The notes beneath the pieces were generated by a model that saw only the letters and a list, made by a program, of their open reading frames with translations, did no database searches and had not been told where the DNA came from. Positions 9,356 through 18,126 of a stretch of DNA of 64,000 bases are shown here, piece after piece. The DNA lies in the NCBI RefSeq assembly GCF_900176375.1, contig NZ_FWYF01000002.1, positions 966,161 through 1,030,160 of the forward strand. Reading direction: 5' to 3'. Made by a program: the position numbers and the translations under genes. Every line of letters starts with the position of its first letter. The stretch's first letter is position 1. This stretch comes from Reichenbachiella faecimaris. GTDB lineage: Bacteria; Bacteroidota; Bacteroidia; Cytophagales; Cyclobacteriaceae.

Positions 9356-10090
9356 TTATTTATTAAGTTGATCTATTTTACTCGTCATTAGGTCAATTTT
9401 TTGCTCGAGAGATTCAACCTTTTCTTTGAGTTCATTGATGTTTTCTTGAATGTCTTCATCTTCAATAAAATAATCTGTAATCGTACCCGTGAGCGTGGAA
9501 AACATGATCATACCCAATAAAATCAGTGCGACGCTTAAAAATTTCCCTTCTACTGTAACGGGGGGGATGTCTTGCAAAAAACCCACAGTGATGGTAGTGA
9601 CAGTGGTCCACCACAAACTATCAGACATAGACGTGATGTGCGGATTGGCGTTTTTTTCTAAGTGATAAAAGCTAAGCGTGAAAAACAAAATGATCATGCT
9701 ACTGATGAGCATGAGGTTTCTGAAGGTATTAAAGGAATTTTTTCTACTAAAGGCGTTGAAAATATATTTGGCCGAGCGGAGGACACGTAATATGCGGATG
9801 ATTCTGACAATTCTCCCCATCCTGAGTGCTTCGATTGTAGGGATAGAAGAAACTAAATCAATCCAATTACCCTTGAAGTATTTCCATTTGTCGTTGGAGC
9901 GGAAAAACCCGTTGAAAAAATCATAGAGAAAAAGCATACAAATGACAAAATCAATCCATGACAAGGTTTCCTTGAATTCTTCGGGATAATCTACTATGGT
10001 ACCAACATATAGTTCTATGACTACATAGATGGATAGTACAAGGAGCAGATTTTGAAACCCAGGTGATTTTTGGTATTCTTCAGTTTCCAT
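9356..10090 (-). CDS. Voltage-gated-type ion channel with a non-canonical selectivity filter and coiled-coil tail
   Basis: This 244-residue protein has S1 to S4 with a basic S4 (RIVRIIRILRVLRSAK), S5, a pore loop and S6. The pore reads WWTTVTTITVGFLQDIPP. Where K+ channels have TVGYGD, this one has TVGFLQD, so the second filter glycine is replaced by Leu and one residue is added. WW before it and PPVT after it keep their family positions, which argues against misreading. The tail (about 208-244) is a heptad coiled coil, likely a tetramerisation zipper. Ion selectivity should not be assumed to be K+; a non-selective or Na+/K+ pore is possible. It is probably the first gene of an operon with the acetyltransferase downstream. 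Confidence 0.85.
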   Translation of the reverse strand: METEEYQKSPGFQNLLLVLSIYVVIELYVGTIVDYPEEFKETLSWIDFVICMLFLYDFFNGFFRSNDKWKYFKGNWIDLVSSIPTIEALRMGRIVRIIRILRVLRSAKYIFNAFSRKNSFNTFRNLMLISSMIILFFTLSFYHLEKNANPHITSMSDSLWWTTVTTITVGFLQDIPPVTVEGKFLSVALILLGMIMFSTLTGTITDYFIEDEDIQENINELKEKVESLEQKIDLMTSKIDQLNK

Positions 10091-10217
10091 TAGGTCAAAA
10101 ATTAATTTCTCAAAATTGTTGGCTTATCTTCGGGTGTTCAGGCGAATATAAAAAATATTTAATTTTTCTAAGTTTGCATTCGCAAATCGCGTCTTAAATT
10201 ATTTACTTCTTAACATT

Positions 10218-11126
10218 ATGAAAATATTGATCACTGGATCTAATGGTCTTTTGGGACAAAAGCTTGTCAAGTTGCTGTTGGAAAAGGATATAGAAGTAAT
10301 AGCCACTTCTCGTGGTGCTAGTCGAGTGAACTACTTATCGAAACCGTTTGAATATAGTGAATTGGATATCACAGATCAGGGTCAGGTCAATGAGGTAATA
10401 AGTAAATATAAGCCTCATGTGGTGATACATACGGCTGCCATGACTAATGTGGATCAATGCGAGCTAGAGCAGGCAGACTGCAGAATTCTTAATGTGGATG
10501 CTGTAGGCTATTTAGTCAGTGCATGCGAAATGCATGACATACATTTCGTACATCTGTCCACAGACTTTGTTTTTGATGGAGCATCTGGCCCATACAAGGA
10601 AGAAGATCAACCCAATCCAATTAGCTTTTATGGTAAGAGTAAGTGGGATGCAGAGCAGATTGTAAAGGATGCAAATTGTGACTGGTCTATTCTCAGGACT
10701 GTCCTGGTTTATGGTGTCACACCTGGCATGAGTCGCTCAAATATCATTCTTTGGGTAAAAGAAAATTTGGAAAATAAAAACCCATTAAAAATCGTTGACG
10801 ATCAGTGGCGTACCCCCACGCTGGCAGAGGATTTGGCGATGGGGTGTTTTTTGGTTGCCACTAAAAACGCTACAGGAGTATTCAATATTTCTGGTGAAGA
10901 AATGCTCACACCTTTTGAAATGGCTAAGAAAACTGCTGATTATTTTAATCTGGACTTCTCTTTGGTAACTAAAGTGGACGCCAGCACTTTCTCTCAGCCA
11001 GCAAAACGCCCGCCCAAAACTGGTTTTATTTTGGACAAAGCCAAGAAGGTATTGGGCTACCAGCCGCATACTTTTGAAGAAGGCATTAGCATATTGGATG
11101 ATCAGGTACAAAGCATGAGAGAATAA
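10218..11126 (+). CDS. RmlD-like NAD(P)-dependent sugar-nucleotide reductase (extended SDR)
   Basis: This 302-residue Rossmann protein resembles dTDP-4-dehydrorhamnose reductase. The nucleotide-binding loop TGSNGLLGQ is at 6-14, the segment HLSTDFVFDG at 112-121, and the active-site pair Tyr138/Lys142 in YGKSKWDAEQ. The family reduces a 4-keto sugar nucleotide for surface polysaccharide synthesis. No rmlA, rmlB or rmlC neighbours are present, so a role in rhamnose synthesis is not shown by context, and it could be a general sugar-nucleotide or S-adenosylmethionine-subunit-like SDR. A TAAGTTTG element lies at 10169-10176 upstream. The 3' end lies inside a strong hairpin that probably terminates transcription. 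Confidence 0.78.
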   Translation: MKILITGSNGLLGQKLVKLLLEKDIEVIATSRGASRVNYLSKPFEYSELDITDQGQVNEVISKYKPHVVIHTAAMTNVDQCELEQADCRILNVDAVGYLVSACEMHDIHFVHLSTDFVFDGASGPYKEEDQPNPISFYGKSKWDAEQIVKDANCDWSILRTVLVYGVTPGMSRSNIILWVKENLENKNPLKIVDDQWRTPTLAEDLAMGCFLVATKNATGVFNISGEEMLTPFEMAKKTADYFNLDFSLVTKVDASTFSQPAKRPPKTGFILDKAKKVLGYQPHTFEEGISILDDQVQSMRE

Positions 11127-11140
11127 GCATCCTCTCATGC
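11113..11140. terminator. Bidirectional hairpin terminator straddling a stop codon
   Basis: GCATGAGAG (11113-11121) and CTCTCATGC (11132-11140) form a perfect 9-bp stem with a 10-nt loop that contains the TAA of the reductase gene. It sits between convergent genes ending at 11126 and 11154, so it could end transcription from both sides. There is no long U-tract. Confidence 0.55.
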
Positions 11141-11153
11141 AATGATTACTTCA

Positions 11154-13541
11154 TTATTCATTTCTTAGGGCATGCACTGGATTAGAGGTGGCAGCTTTGA
11201 TGGCATGAAAACTTACAGTGAGTTGTGAAATAATCACAGCCAATAGTGATGCCAATACAAAGGCTATCCAAGGCATATCTACGTGATAGGCAAACCCTGA
11301 TAGCCATTCGTTCAGAAAATAATAAGCAATGGGAGTAGCTATCAAGCATGCTGCCAAAACGGGTTTAGTAAACTCAGTGGAAAGCAACAGAACGACTGTT
11401 TTAATATTAGCACCAAGTACTTTTCTGATTCCAATTTCCTTGATCCTTTGTTCTGCTGTAAACATAGACAGGCCAATTAGTCCCAGACAGGCAATAAAAA
11501 TGGCCAACCAAGTGAAGCTCACAATTAATGAAGCAAAGTTCTCATCGTTTTCGTATTGTCTGCCAAATTCTTCATTGAAGAATACGTATTCAAAAGGGTA
11601 GTTGGGGTTTACTTCAGCCCAAATTTCCTCTACTTTTTGAAGGGTGTTCTTTAAATTTTCCTGACGAATTTTTAGAGATAGTACCCCATTGCTCAATGCA
11701 GTAGGCTGATAAGGGAGTATGATGGGCTCAATCTGATGTCTCATATTTGCGAAGTGAAAATTTTTCACCACCCCTATCACTGTTTTTTCATTGGGCCCCT
11801 GACTGATTTTCTTACCAATTGGATCATCCCAACCAATCGCTTTTACAGCAGCCTCATTCATGATAATAGCAGCTGCTGAGTCAGATTTGATTTCTTTTGA
11901 ATAGTTGCGACCAGCCACCATTTCCATACCCATCAAATCGAAGTATTCGTGATTGATCCCCATTGTACTCACAATCCAAACGTCGTTCTCATCTGATCCC
12001 TCAGGTAACATACCCGTACGACCTACCTGACGACCAGGCATTGACCCTGACAATCCCATGGTCTCAATGTCTGGAATCTGAGCTAGTCTATTTTTAAACC
12101 TTTCACCTGTGGCTCTTAGGCTCTGGTCTCCTAAGTTGATGGAGAGAATTTGCGCATCATCAAACCCCTTGTCGGCCGATTTCAGATAGTCTAGCTGATA
12201 GTATACAGTAATCGTTCCGATAATCATAGCTATGGAAGCAGTGAATTGTACCACCACTAGCACCTTCCGCAGCCAGACACCAGAAGTGCCTGTTTTGAAA
12301 TTACCCTTGAGTACCTTAAGAATCGAGAAACCAGATAATAGAAAGGCAGGATATAGTCCGGCTATTACGCCCAAACTAAGCACTGACCCAATCATCCAAA
12401 GTACAGTAGTAGTGTCTCCAATCAAGTAAATGAATAGATTCTGATCAATTCCAAAATCTAAAAAGGAACTGGTCACAAAAAGTCCAACCAATGAAAGTAT
12501 CAAAGAGAAGAAACAAATGACCACAGACTCAGATAAAAACTGCAAAGCCAGTTGCCTTTTACTCGCACCCATGACTTTTCGCATACCTACTTCTTTGGCT
12601 CTATTGGCCGAACGGGCTGTAGACAAATTCATAAAATTAAACGCAGCAATCAACACCACAAAAAGTCCCACAATGGCTAATGTGTATAGATAATTGATAT
12701 CACCTTTGTTTGCATTGAAGATGTCAAATAGGATGCCTGAAGAACTTAAATGTGTTTCACTCAAGGGCTGTAAAGTCACTTTAAAGTTATCACCTACATT
12801 ATTGTTGCGAATGATTTCCTCCATCTTAGTTTTCACCTCAGCAATATTAGCTGAAGGGCTTAGTGACACATATTCTACCATTGAAATACTGCTCCAGCTA
12901 TTCAGATAGTTGATGGTATTGCTGTCGCTTTCTGTGGGAACCATGGAAACCAGGAGGTCAAACTCCATGGACGTAAATGGTGAAGGGTCTTTCATCACGC
13001 CAACCACTTCCAGGTCTGTAGAATTATCAATTTTGATTGTTTTACCTATAGGGTCTTCCTTCGAAAATATTTTCTTGGCCATGGTTTCAGTAAGCACGGT
13101 TGTATTTGGCGCTTGCAGAGCCGTAGGCTGATGACCAGCTACCAATTCGTAATCAAAAATTTCAAAAAGGCTGGGCTCCACGTAAACCATATTTTCTGTG
13201 TAGAGTGGCACCTTATTGTATTCTACCAATGAACGACCATTGTAGCTGATACGCACGCTATTTTCTACCGTCGTCAACTCATTTTTCATGGTTTCGCTCA
13301 GTGCAGGAAGTGTGATGCCTACGAGATTACTAGTCACACCCAAGGCCTCATCTATGGTGAGTACCCTGTAGATGTGATCAATATTGGAATGAAATCTGTC
13401 ATAGGACAATTCCTTCTTGATGTAGGTAAAGATGAGCAGTGCACATAGAAAACCAATGGTGAGACCACCAATATTGATAAAGGCAGTAGACCTACTCTTA
13501 AAAAGATTTCGTAGTGCGAGTTTAAAATAGTTTTTGACCAT
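11154..13541 (-). CDS. FtsX/MacB-type ABC transporter permease
   Basis: This 795-residue inner-membrane protein has the duplicated layout common in Bacteroidota: a helix near the N-terminus (about 21-41), a large periplasmic MacB-type domain (about 45-280), three FtsX helices (about 285-395), a second helix-plus-periplasmic-domain unit (about 425-680) and three final helices. The opening FKLALRNLFKSRSTAFINI and the segments RAKEVGMRKVMGASKRQL and IKEIGIRKVLGA are family signatures. Such proteins use an ATPase partner to drive mechanotransmission or export of lipoproteins, peptides or antibiotics. No ATPase gene is adjacent, so the partner must be encoded elsewhere. An inverted repeat lies just upstream at 13550-13584. 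Confidence 0.88.
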   Translation of the reverse strand: MVKNYFKLALRNLFKSRSTAFINIGGLTIGFLCALLIFTYIKKELSYDRFHSNIDHIYRVLTIDEALGVTSNLVGITLPALSETMKNELTTVENSVRISYNGRSLVEYNKVPLYTENMVYVEPSLFEIFDYELVAGHQPTALQAPNTTVLTETMAKKIFSKEDPIGKTIKIDNSTDLEVVGVMKDPSPFTSMEFDLLVSMVPTESDSNTINYLNSWSSISMVEYVSLSPSANIAEVKTKMEEIIRNNNVGDNFKVTLQPLSETHLSSSGILFDIFNANKGDINYLYTLAIVGLFVVLIAAFNFMNLSTARSANRAKEVGMRKVMGASKRQLALQFLSESVVICFFSLILSLVGLFVTSSFLDFGIDQNLFIYLIGDTTTVLWMIGSVLSLGVIAGLYPAFLLSGFSILKVLKGNFKTGTSGVWLRKVLVVVQFTASIAMIIGTITVYYQLDYLKSADKGFDDAQILSINLGDQSLRATGERFKNRLAQIPDIETMGLSGSMPGRQVGRTGMLPEGSDENDVWIVSTMGINHEYFDLMGMEMVAGRNYSKEIKSDSAAAIIMNEAAVKAIGWDDPIGKKISQGPNEKTVIGVVKNFHFANMRHQIEPIILPYQPTALSNGVLSLKIRQENLKNTLQKVEEIWAEVNPNYPFEYVFFNEEFGRQYENDENFASLIVSFTWLAIFIACLGLIGLSMFTAEQRIKEIGIRKVLGANIKTVVLLLSTEFTKPVLAACLIATPIAYYFLNEWLSGFAYHVDMPWIAFVLASLLAVIISQLTVSFHAIKAATSNPVHALRNE

Positions 13542-13549
13542 GAGTTGAG

Positions 13550-13584
13550 TTTTTCTAGTTTGAGATGTGCCTAAGCTAGAAAAA
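13550..13584. repeat. Inverted repeat between two minus-strand genes
   Basis: TTTTTCTAG (13550-13558) and CTAGAAAAA (13576-13584) are perfect 9-nt inverted copies separated by 17 nt. Read on the minus strand it follows the DUF547 gene and precedes the permease gene. It could be a weak terminator for the former or an operator for the latter. Confidence 0.35.
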
Positions 13585-13641
13585 GTTTTGTTTTAGGCCA
13601 ATGAATTTGTGATGGGTGGTTTAGACCTTAAAACTAAAATA

Positions 13642-14373
13642 TCACTGCTCATTCAATCGCCAGTCATAATCCAAAAAGGAAGTTTTCGCATTAGCATCAA
13701 TTTTGACAGTAGTGTATGGATTCAAAAAATCTATTAGTGAACCATTTTTACGAAAGTCACCCCCATACCAGTTGAACAATTTGGAAAGTTCCAGCCGATC
13801 TGAACTGATTTTATTTTTGCTGGTATTGGCCAAAAAGGCTTTAGTTTGTGCAGTCAGTTGCCTATCCAATCGGGCAGGATCATAAGCTTCATTGAGCAAT
13901 TTGGGGCATGAGACTGCTGCACATACCAGTGCAAAATGAATGCGTGGTTCTTCAAAATCCTTTCTGATGATGCCATGTTCAATGTTATTGAGCGAAAGCT
14001 CTTTGCCATCTTCAATTTCAAAACATTCAATATCCCAGGGGGTATTTACAAATGGGATTTGAATAGAAGCACCAATGTCTTTGATACTCTCTATAGGGTA
14101 GTATTTTAGCACAAGTTGGATGGTGAGTGCGTTGTAAACATTGATCCAGTAGGCTAGTTTCTCATGGTCGCTCCAGTCACGAGTAGGTGGGTCAATCATC
14201 ATTTCCACCAAATAATCATTGAGGGGTGTTTCGTCACTTTTAAACGCCTTATAATTGACCCCCCCATTGGTGTCAACATGTTTTTTGAGTAGCATATCAA
14301 ATGCTTCATGTGAAGGCTGTGCTTTGATCAGATATGGGAAAACGAAAAGGAGTAGAACCAGGAGGTTTTTCAT
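13642..14373 (-). CDS. Secreted DUF547-domain protein
   Basis: This 243-residue protein begins with a signal peptide (MKNLLVLLLFVFPYLIKAQ) and carries the DUF547 core, including KLAYWINVYNALTIQLVLKY, an IPF..TPWDI segment, LSLNNIEHGIIR and FALVCAAVSCPKL. Function is unknown; some members resemble cysteine-protease folds. A TTG at 14397 is in frame, but the ATG at 14373 places the signal peptide correctly at the N-terminus. The protein probably acts in the periplasm or at the surface. It diverges from rpoN across a 140-base AT-rich spacer. Confidence 0.8.
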   Translation of the reverse strand: MKNLLVLLLFVFPYLIKAQPSHEAFDMLLKKHVDTNGGVNYKAFKSDETPLNDYLVEMMIDPPTRDWSDHEKLAYWINVYNALTIQLVLKYYPIESIKDIGASIQIPFVNTPWDIECFEIEDGKELSLNNIEHGIIRKDFEEPRIHFALVCAAVSCPKLLNEAYDPARLDRQLTAQTKAFLANTSKNKISSDRLELSKLFNWYGGDFRKNGSLIDFLNPYTTVKIDANAKTSFLDYDWRLNEQ

Positions 14374-14473
14374 GGTATAAAATTTTATGGATAGCAACCT
14401 AACAAGTAATAGACTTATAAAATTCCATTGATCAAATTAATAATAAGACAGCGTATCTTTTTGTTAAAAAGAA

Positions 14474-14481
14474 TAAATTTG
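14474..14481 (+). promoter_or_regulatory. Candidate Bacteroidota -7 element for rpoN
   Basis: TAAATTTG matches the Bacteroidota -7 consensus TAnnTTTG, 32 bases before the rpoN ATG. No TTG lies at the expected -33 position, so the assignment is tentative. Confidence 0.35.
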
Positions 14482-14513
14482 ACATTCTACAACTAGTGCT
14501 AAAACAGTAGCGA

Positions 14514-15941
14514 ATGCAAAATCTAAGTTTAATTCAGTCTTTAGGCCAGAAGCTGTCCCCTCAGCAGATTCAGTTTATCAAACTGCTTCAGGTACCCACT
14601 GCCGAATTAGAGGCGAGGATTAAGGAAGAGATGGAAGTAAATCCGGCATTGGAAGAAGGAAAAGAAGAGCAAGCTGACGAACAGGCAGAAGAAGTTGCAG
14701 AAGAAGCCAGTGATGAGCTGGATATTGATGACTATCTGAATGAAGATGATTATGCTGGCTACAAAATGCAAGGAGACGGGAATGGCCAGGAAGAAGAACG
14801 TGAGATGCCGATTTCGTCTGGGTCTTCTTTGCAAGAGCAATTGATCATTCAATTGGGGTTTGAGAAACTTGATGAGAGACAGACTCAGATCGGGTTGCAG
14901 TTGCTGGGAAGTATAGAGGCAGATGGCTACATCCGTAGAGGTTTGGAAGCTATCATGAATGATTTGGCTTTTTCTCAAAATATAGAAACTACTGAGGAAG
15001 AACTTGAAGAAATTTTATACAAAATTCAAACTTTTGATCCTCCAGGAATTGCTGCAAGAAATCTAAAAGAATGTTTACTTATCCAATTGGAGAAGCGTGA
15101 TGATCACTCAGAAGAAAACCAGCTGGCTCATAAAATTGTTTCTAGCTGCTTTGATGAGTTTACCAAAAAGCACTACGACAAAATCCTGAAAAAGCTAAGT
15201 ATTGATGATGAACAATTGAAGTCAGCAGTACAACTCATTACCAAATTGAATCCTAAACCAGGAGGGATTACAGATGGATTGGTGAAAACTCAATACCTGA
15301 TGCCAGATTTTATTCTGACGAATGATGAGGGGAAGCTAGATCTGACTTTGAATGCTCGCAATGCGCCAGAATTGAGAATAAGCAGATCTTATGCGGACAT
15401 GTTTCAGAGTTATCACAAGAGTGATAAGAAGGACAAAAAGCTGAAAGAAACGGTTTCTTTTGTGAAACAAAAGCTGGACTCTGCCAAGTGGTTTATAGAT
15501 GCAATCAGGCAGCGTCAGAATACTTTACTGAATACGATGAATGCCATTATCAAGTATCAGTATGATTTCTTTTTAGAAGGGGATGAGAGCAAGCTCAAGC
15601 CAATGATTCTAAAAGATATTGCTGAGCTGATCAGTATGGATATTTCGACTGTTTCACGAGTTGCTAATAGCAAATCCATTCAAACGGAGTTTGGCATTTA
15701 CCCGCTGAAGTACTTTTTCTCTGAAGGAATTGCAACTGATTCTGGAGAAGATGTAAGTAGCAGAGAAGTCAAACAAAAGCTCAAAAAACACATTGAGGAG
15801 GAAGACAAGTCCAAACCATTGTCGGATGACAAACTAGAAAAATTATTGAAGGCAGATGGTTACAACATTGCCCGCAGAACGGTCGCTAAATACAGAGAGC
15901 AGTTGAACCTGCCTGTAGCTAGATTGAGAAAAGAATTGTAG
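14514..15941 (+). CDS. rpoN: RNA polymerase sigma-54 factor
   Basis: This 475-residue protein is sigma-54, which directs RNA polymerase to -24/-12 promoters that need AAA+ activators. Region I is at the N-terminus, with a Gln/Leu-rich start (SLGQKLSPQQIQFIKLLQVP). A strongly acidic region II lies at about 43-85. The core-binding domain follows. The RpoN box ARRTVAKYRE is at 453-462, close to the C-terminus. The length is usual for the family. Its TAG stop shares bases with the GTG start of the next gene, indicating translational coupling. Confidence 0.97.
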   Translation: MQNLSLIQSLGQKLSPQQIQFIKLLQVPTAELEARIKEEMEVNPALEEGKEEQADEQAEEVAEEASDELDIDDYLNEDDYAGYKMQGDGNGQEEEREMPISSGSSLQEQLIIQLGFEKLDERQTQIGLQLLGSIEADGYIRRGLEAIMNDLAFSQNIETTEEELEEILYKIQTFDPPGIAARNLKECLLIQLEKRDDHSEENQLAHKIVSSCFDEFTKKHYDKILKKLSIDDEQLKSAVQLITKLNPKPGGITDGLVKTQYLMPDFILTNDEGKLDLTLNARNAPELRISRSYADMFQSYHKSDKKDKKLKETVSFVKQKLDSAKWFIDAIRQRQNTLLNTMNAIIKYQYDFFLEGDESKLKPMILKDIAELISMDISTVSRVANSKSIQTEFGIYPLKYFFSEGIATDSGEDVSSREVKQKLKKHIEEEDKSKPLSDDKLEKLLKADGYNIARRTVAKYREQLNLPVARLRKEL

Positions 15942-16549
15942 TGGAGCACAGAACGAATACTATTATTTCATACGTATTTCATCCACTGCTCATGCCGACC
16001 ATGACTTTTCTGATTTTGTTTTGGCTCATGCCAGAACTGATTAAACCATTGACTATTGTTACCCTGCCCTTTCTTTTTATTACGACCTTTTTGATACCAC
16101 TTTTAAGCATCTCAATGCTGAAATTTTCAGGATCAATTTCAAATTTTAAATTAGAAAGTAGAGAAGAACGCGTGATGCCATTTTCTTTTGTTTCCATTTT
16201 TTATGGTTTGACTACTTACCTATTTGTGTTTAAAATTCAGGTCAATGAAATCATTGCCTTGCTGTTGATTGCGACTACGCTATTGGTGACCGTCCTAACC
16301 ATCATTACGCTTTGGTTCAAAGTCAGCATCCATGCAGCAGGAATTAGTGGTGTGGTAGGTTTTTTTCTTGTATTTGGGCTTAAATACCCAGACAGTATGG
16401 CATTTTATCCTTTGTTAGGATTGTTGATATGCGCGGGTTTGGTCATGAGTGCAAGACTTCAACTCAATGCTCACTCACCAAAAGAAATATGGGCGGGTAT
16501 GTGTACTGGCCTTGGTATTTGCTTTGGAACTTTGTACTGGTTTGTTTAG
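15941..16549 (+). CDS. PAP2-like polytopic membrane protein
   Basis: This 202-residue membrane protein has about six helices. The segments KVSIHAAGISGVVG and ARLQLNAHSPKEIWAG recall the SxH and SRxxxxxH motifs of PAP2 phosphatases (lipid or undecaprenyl-diphosphate phosphatases), but the N-terminal KxxxxxxRP motif is replaced by a LESREERVMP stretch. Catalytic activity is therefore uncertain. The start is a GTG overlapping the rpoN stop (TAGTG), so expression is coupled to sigma-54. The stop overlaps that of the convergent gene in TTAG. Confidence 0.65.
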   Translation: MEHRTNTIISYVFHPLLMPTMTFLILFWLMPELIKPLTIVTLPFLFITTFLIPLLSISMLKFSGSISNFKLESREERVMPFSFVSIFYGLTTYLFVFKIQVNEIIALLLIATTLLVTVLTIITLWFKVSIHAAGISGVVGFFLVFGLKYPDSMAFYPLLGLLICAGLVMSARLQLNAHSPKEIWAGMCTGLGICFGTLYWFV

Positions 16550-17271
16550 AGTCCTGTCAGGGAGATACCAATTGTGCTATAGGTCATGTCGGCAGTTCCA
16601 GTAGGGCCACTGCTATAGAATATATTGGTGAAGTAAGTCTTGTAAAAGACACTGAAACTTCTGTATCCAAGTCGTGCAGATGCACCCAATCTGATCTTGT
16701 TTAACCCAAAGTCATTCTTCTTTTTGTCTTTCATTTTATTACCAAATTCATCTTGGTATTTGATTTTGGTATGTGACTCAAAGCGATAAGCTGCTGATCC
16801 ACCAACCGCTAAGAAAAGACCGTCCTTTTTCTCATTGCCATTAAAATTGAATCTAATCTCAACTGGGATGTCAAAATAATTTACAGCCAATTGATTTTTT
16901 TTCAGACTTCCACCAAGCACGGTAGAAAAACCAAGCGTATCAGTACCATCAGCATCTTCACCATAGGCAAACACTTCCATATTCTTACTGTGGCCAAATT
17001 TTTCGAGACTCACGCCTATGCCTGGTCGAAGCTCAAATTTCTTAGCAAATTCGAAAGATTTCACAAAATACAATCCCACAGATTTCGATCTCCACCAGTG
17101 ATAGGGCAAATTGGTAGGTTGGTTGGATGAAGAGTTGAACCCAAAGTCGAGCATAATCTGACCAGGTAACTCTGGTGTTTTTTTCTTGACTTCTTCAGTA
17201 AGTTGGGCTTTAGCTAGTTGGCCAGAGGTAAGTAGTAGGCCTGCAAAAAATGCGAAAATTATTTTCTTCAT
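16546..17271 (-). CDS. PorT-like outer-membrane beta-barrel protein
   Basis: This 241-residue protein has a signal peptide (MKKIIFAFFAGLLLTSGQLAKAQ). Repeated amphipathic strands follow, such as SVGLYFVKSFEFAKKFELRP, ending in TYSTIGISLTGL, typical of small Bacteroidota outer-membrane barrels of the PorT/OMP_b-brl group. A TTG seven codons upstream (17292) is in frame, but the ATG at 17271 fits the signal peptide. There is no recognised substrate or partner. Confidence 0.7.
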   Translation of the reverse strand: MKKIIFAFFAGLLLTSGQLAKAQLTEEVKKKTPELPGQIMLDFGFNSSSNQPTNLPYHWWRSKSVGLYFVKSFEFAKKFELRPGIGVSLEKFGHSKNMEVFAYGEDADGTDTLGFSTVLGGSLKKNQLAVNYFDIPVEIRFNFNGNEKKDGLFLAVGGSAAYRFESHTKIKYQDEFGNKMKDKKKNDFGLNKIRLGASARLGYRSFSVFYKTYFTNIFYSSGPTGTADMTYSTIGISLTGL

Positions 17272-17378
17272 CGTGTATCTGTCGAACAGCATTCTAATTT
17301 TTGAACTGGCAAAGATAGATTAATTTTCAAATTAAAGACTCGGAGGTGAAATTATCTCCAAGTAGGGTTTTGCCATCT

Positions 17379-18098
17379 TCAATACAATGAGGAATTATGC
17401 AGATTCAGTTGCCTACACTTTTGAAATAATTGGGATTTAATTGCTTTTTGAACTTCGGCCAGATGTTTGTGATTATGAATATCTGAAGCTAAAAAATGGA
17501 CATTTCCAGTTTCAATCAAACGTTTGGCAAATTTCTTAGCCTCTTTAGAATAATACCCTGTTAGCGAACTTATATTAACCTGCATAAAAAGGCCTAGGGT
17601 ACTTAGGCTGTGGAGAAGTTCTAAGTTGTCATGCAAATAGGTGTATCGCTCGGGGTGAGCTAAAATGGGCTTAAGTCCCCGGGATTGCAACTTGAAAATG
17701 ATGTCTTCAAGGAAAAGTGGCTTGTTCATAAAAGGGGTTTCAACAAGTATATGCCCATCACCAAAAGTTAGAAGCTCTTCTTCTGTTTCTACTTGATTCG
17801 CGAAGTGCTCATCAATAAAATACTCGGCTCCTGCTTCTACCACCAGTGGTATGCCTTCTTCTAAAACTCTGGCGTTGAGCTCAGTTACCTTTTCTCTTAT
17901 GTCGCTTGGCTTATTCGGATAATAGTTTTGGATAATATGGGGTGTGGTGATAAGTTTTTTATACCCCATCAAACTCAACTGGTGAATAATTTCCAGAGAT
18001 TCTTTCCAAGATTTCACCCCATCATCAATATTCGGAATCAGGTGTGAGTGAAGATCTACTTCTAAAAAATTCGTTTTCGGTTTTAACCAGTCAAACAA
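17379..18098 (-). CDS. CpsB/YwqE-like PHP-family protein tyrosine phosphatase
   Basis: This 239-residue PHP-fold enzyme probably dephosphorylates the tyrosine-rich tail of the Wzc-like kinase encoded just upstream. Metal-binding motifs are visible: DLHSHLIPNIDDG near residue 16, TPHIIQNY, EAGAEYF, LAHPERY and SDIHNHKH. No ATG is available in frame; a TTG at 18098 gives MFDWLKPKTNF, the normal start for the family. It is the last gene of the polysaccharide operon and starts 28 bases after the kinase stop. Confidence 0.85.
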   Translation of the reverse strand: MFDWLKPKTNFLEVDLHSHLIPNIDDGVKSWKESLEIIHQLSLMGYKKLITTPHIIQNYYPNKPSDIREKVTELNARVLEEGIPLVVEAGAEYFIDEHFANQVETEEELLTFGDGHILVETPFMNKPLFLEDIIFKLQSRGLKPILAHPERYTYLHDNLELLHSLSTLGLFMQVNISSLTGYYSKEAKKFAKRLIETGNVHFLASDIHNHKHLAEVQKAIKSQLFQKCRQLNLHNSSLY

Positions 18099-18126
18099 GT
18101 AAGTATCTGTTAATCGTTAGCTTCGC

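Noticed and set aside
9541-9600. Sequencing error as the cause of the odd channel filter (a run of seven G at 9560-9566 nearby)
   Set aside because: Pore helix, filter and S6 are all in one frame, so a single miscounted base would have broken the downstream sequence. Still worth confirming.
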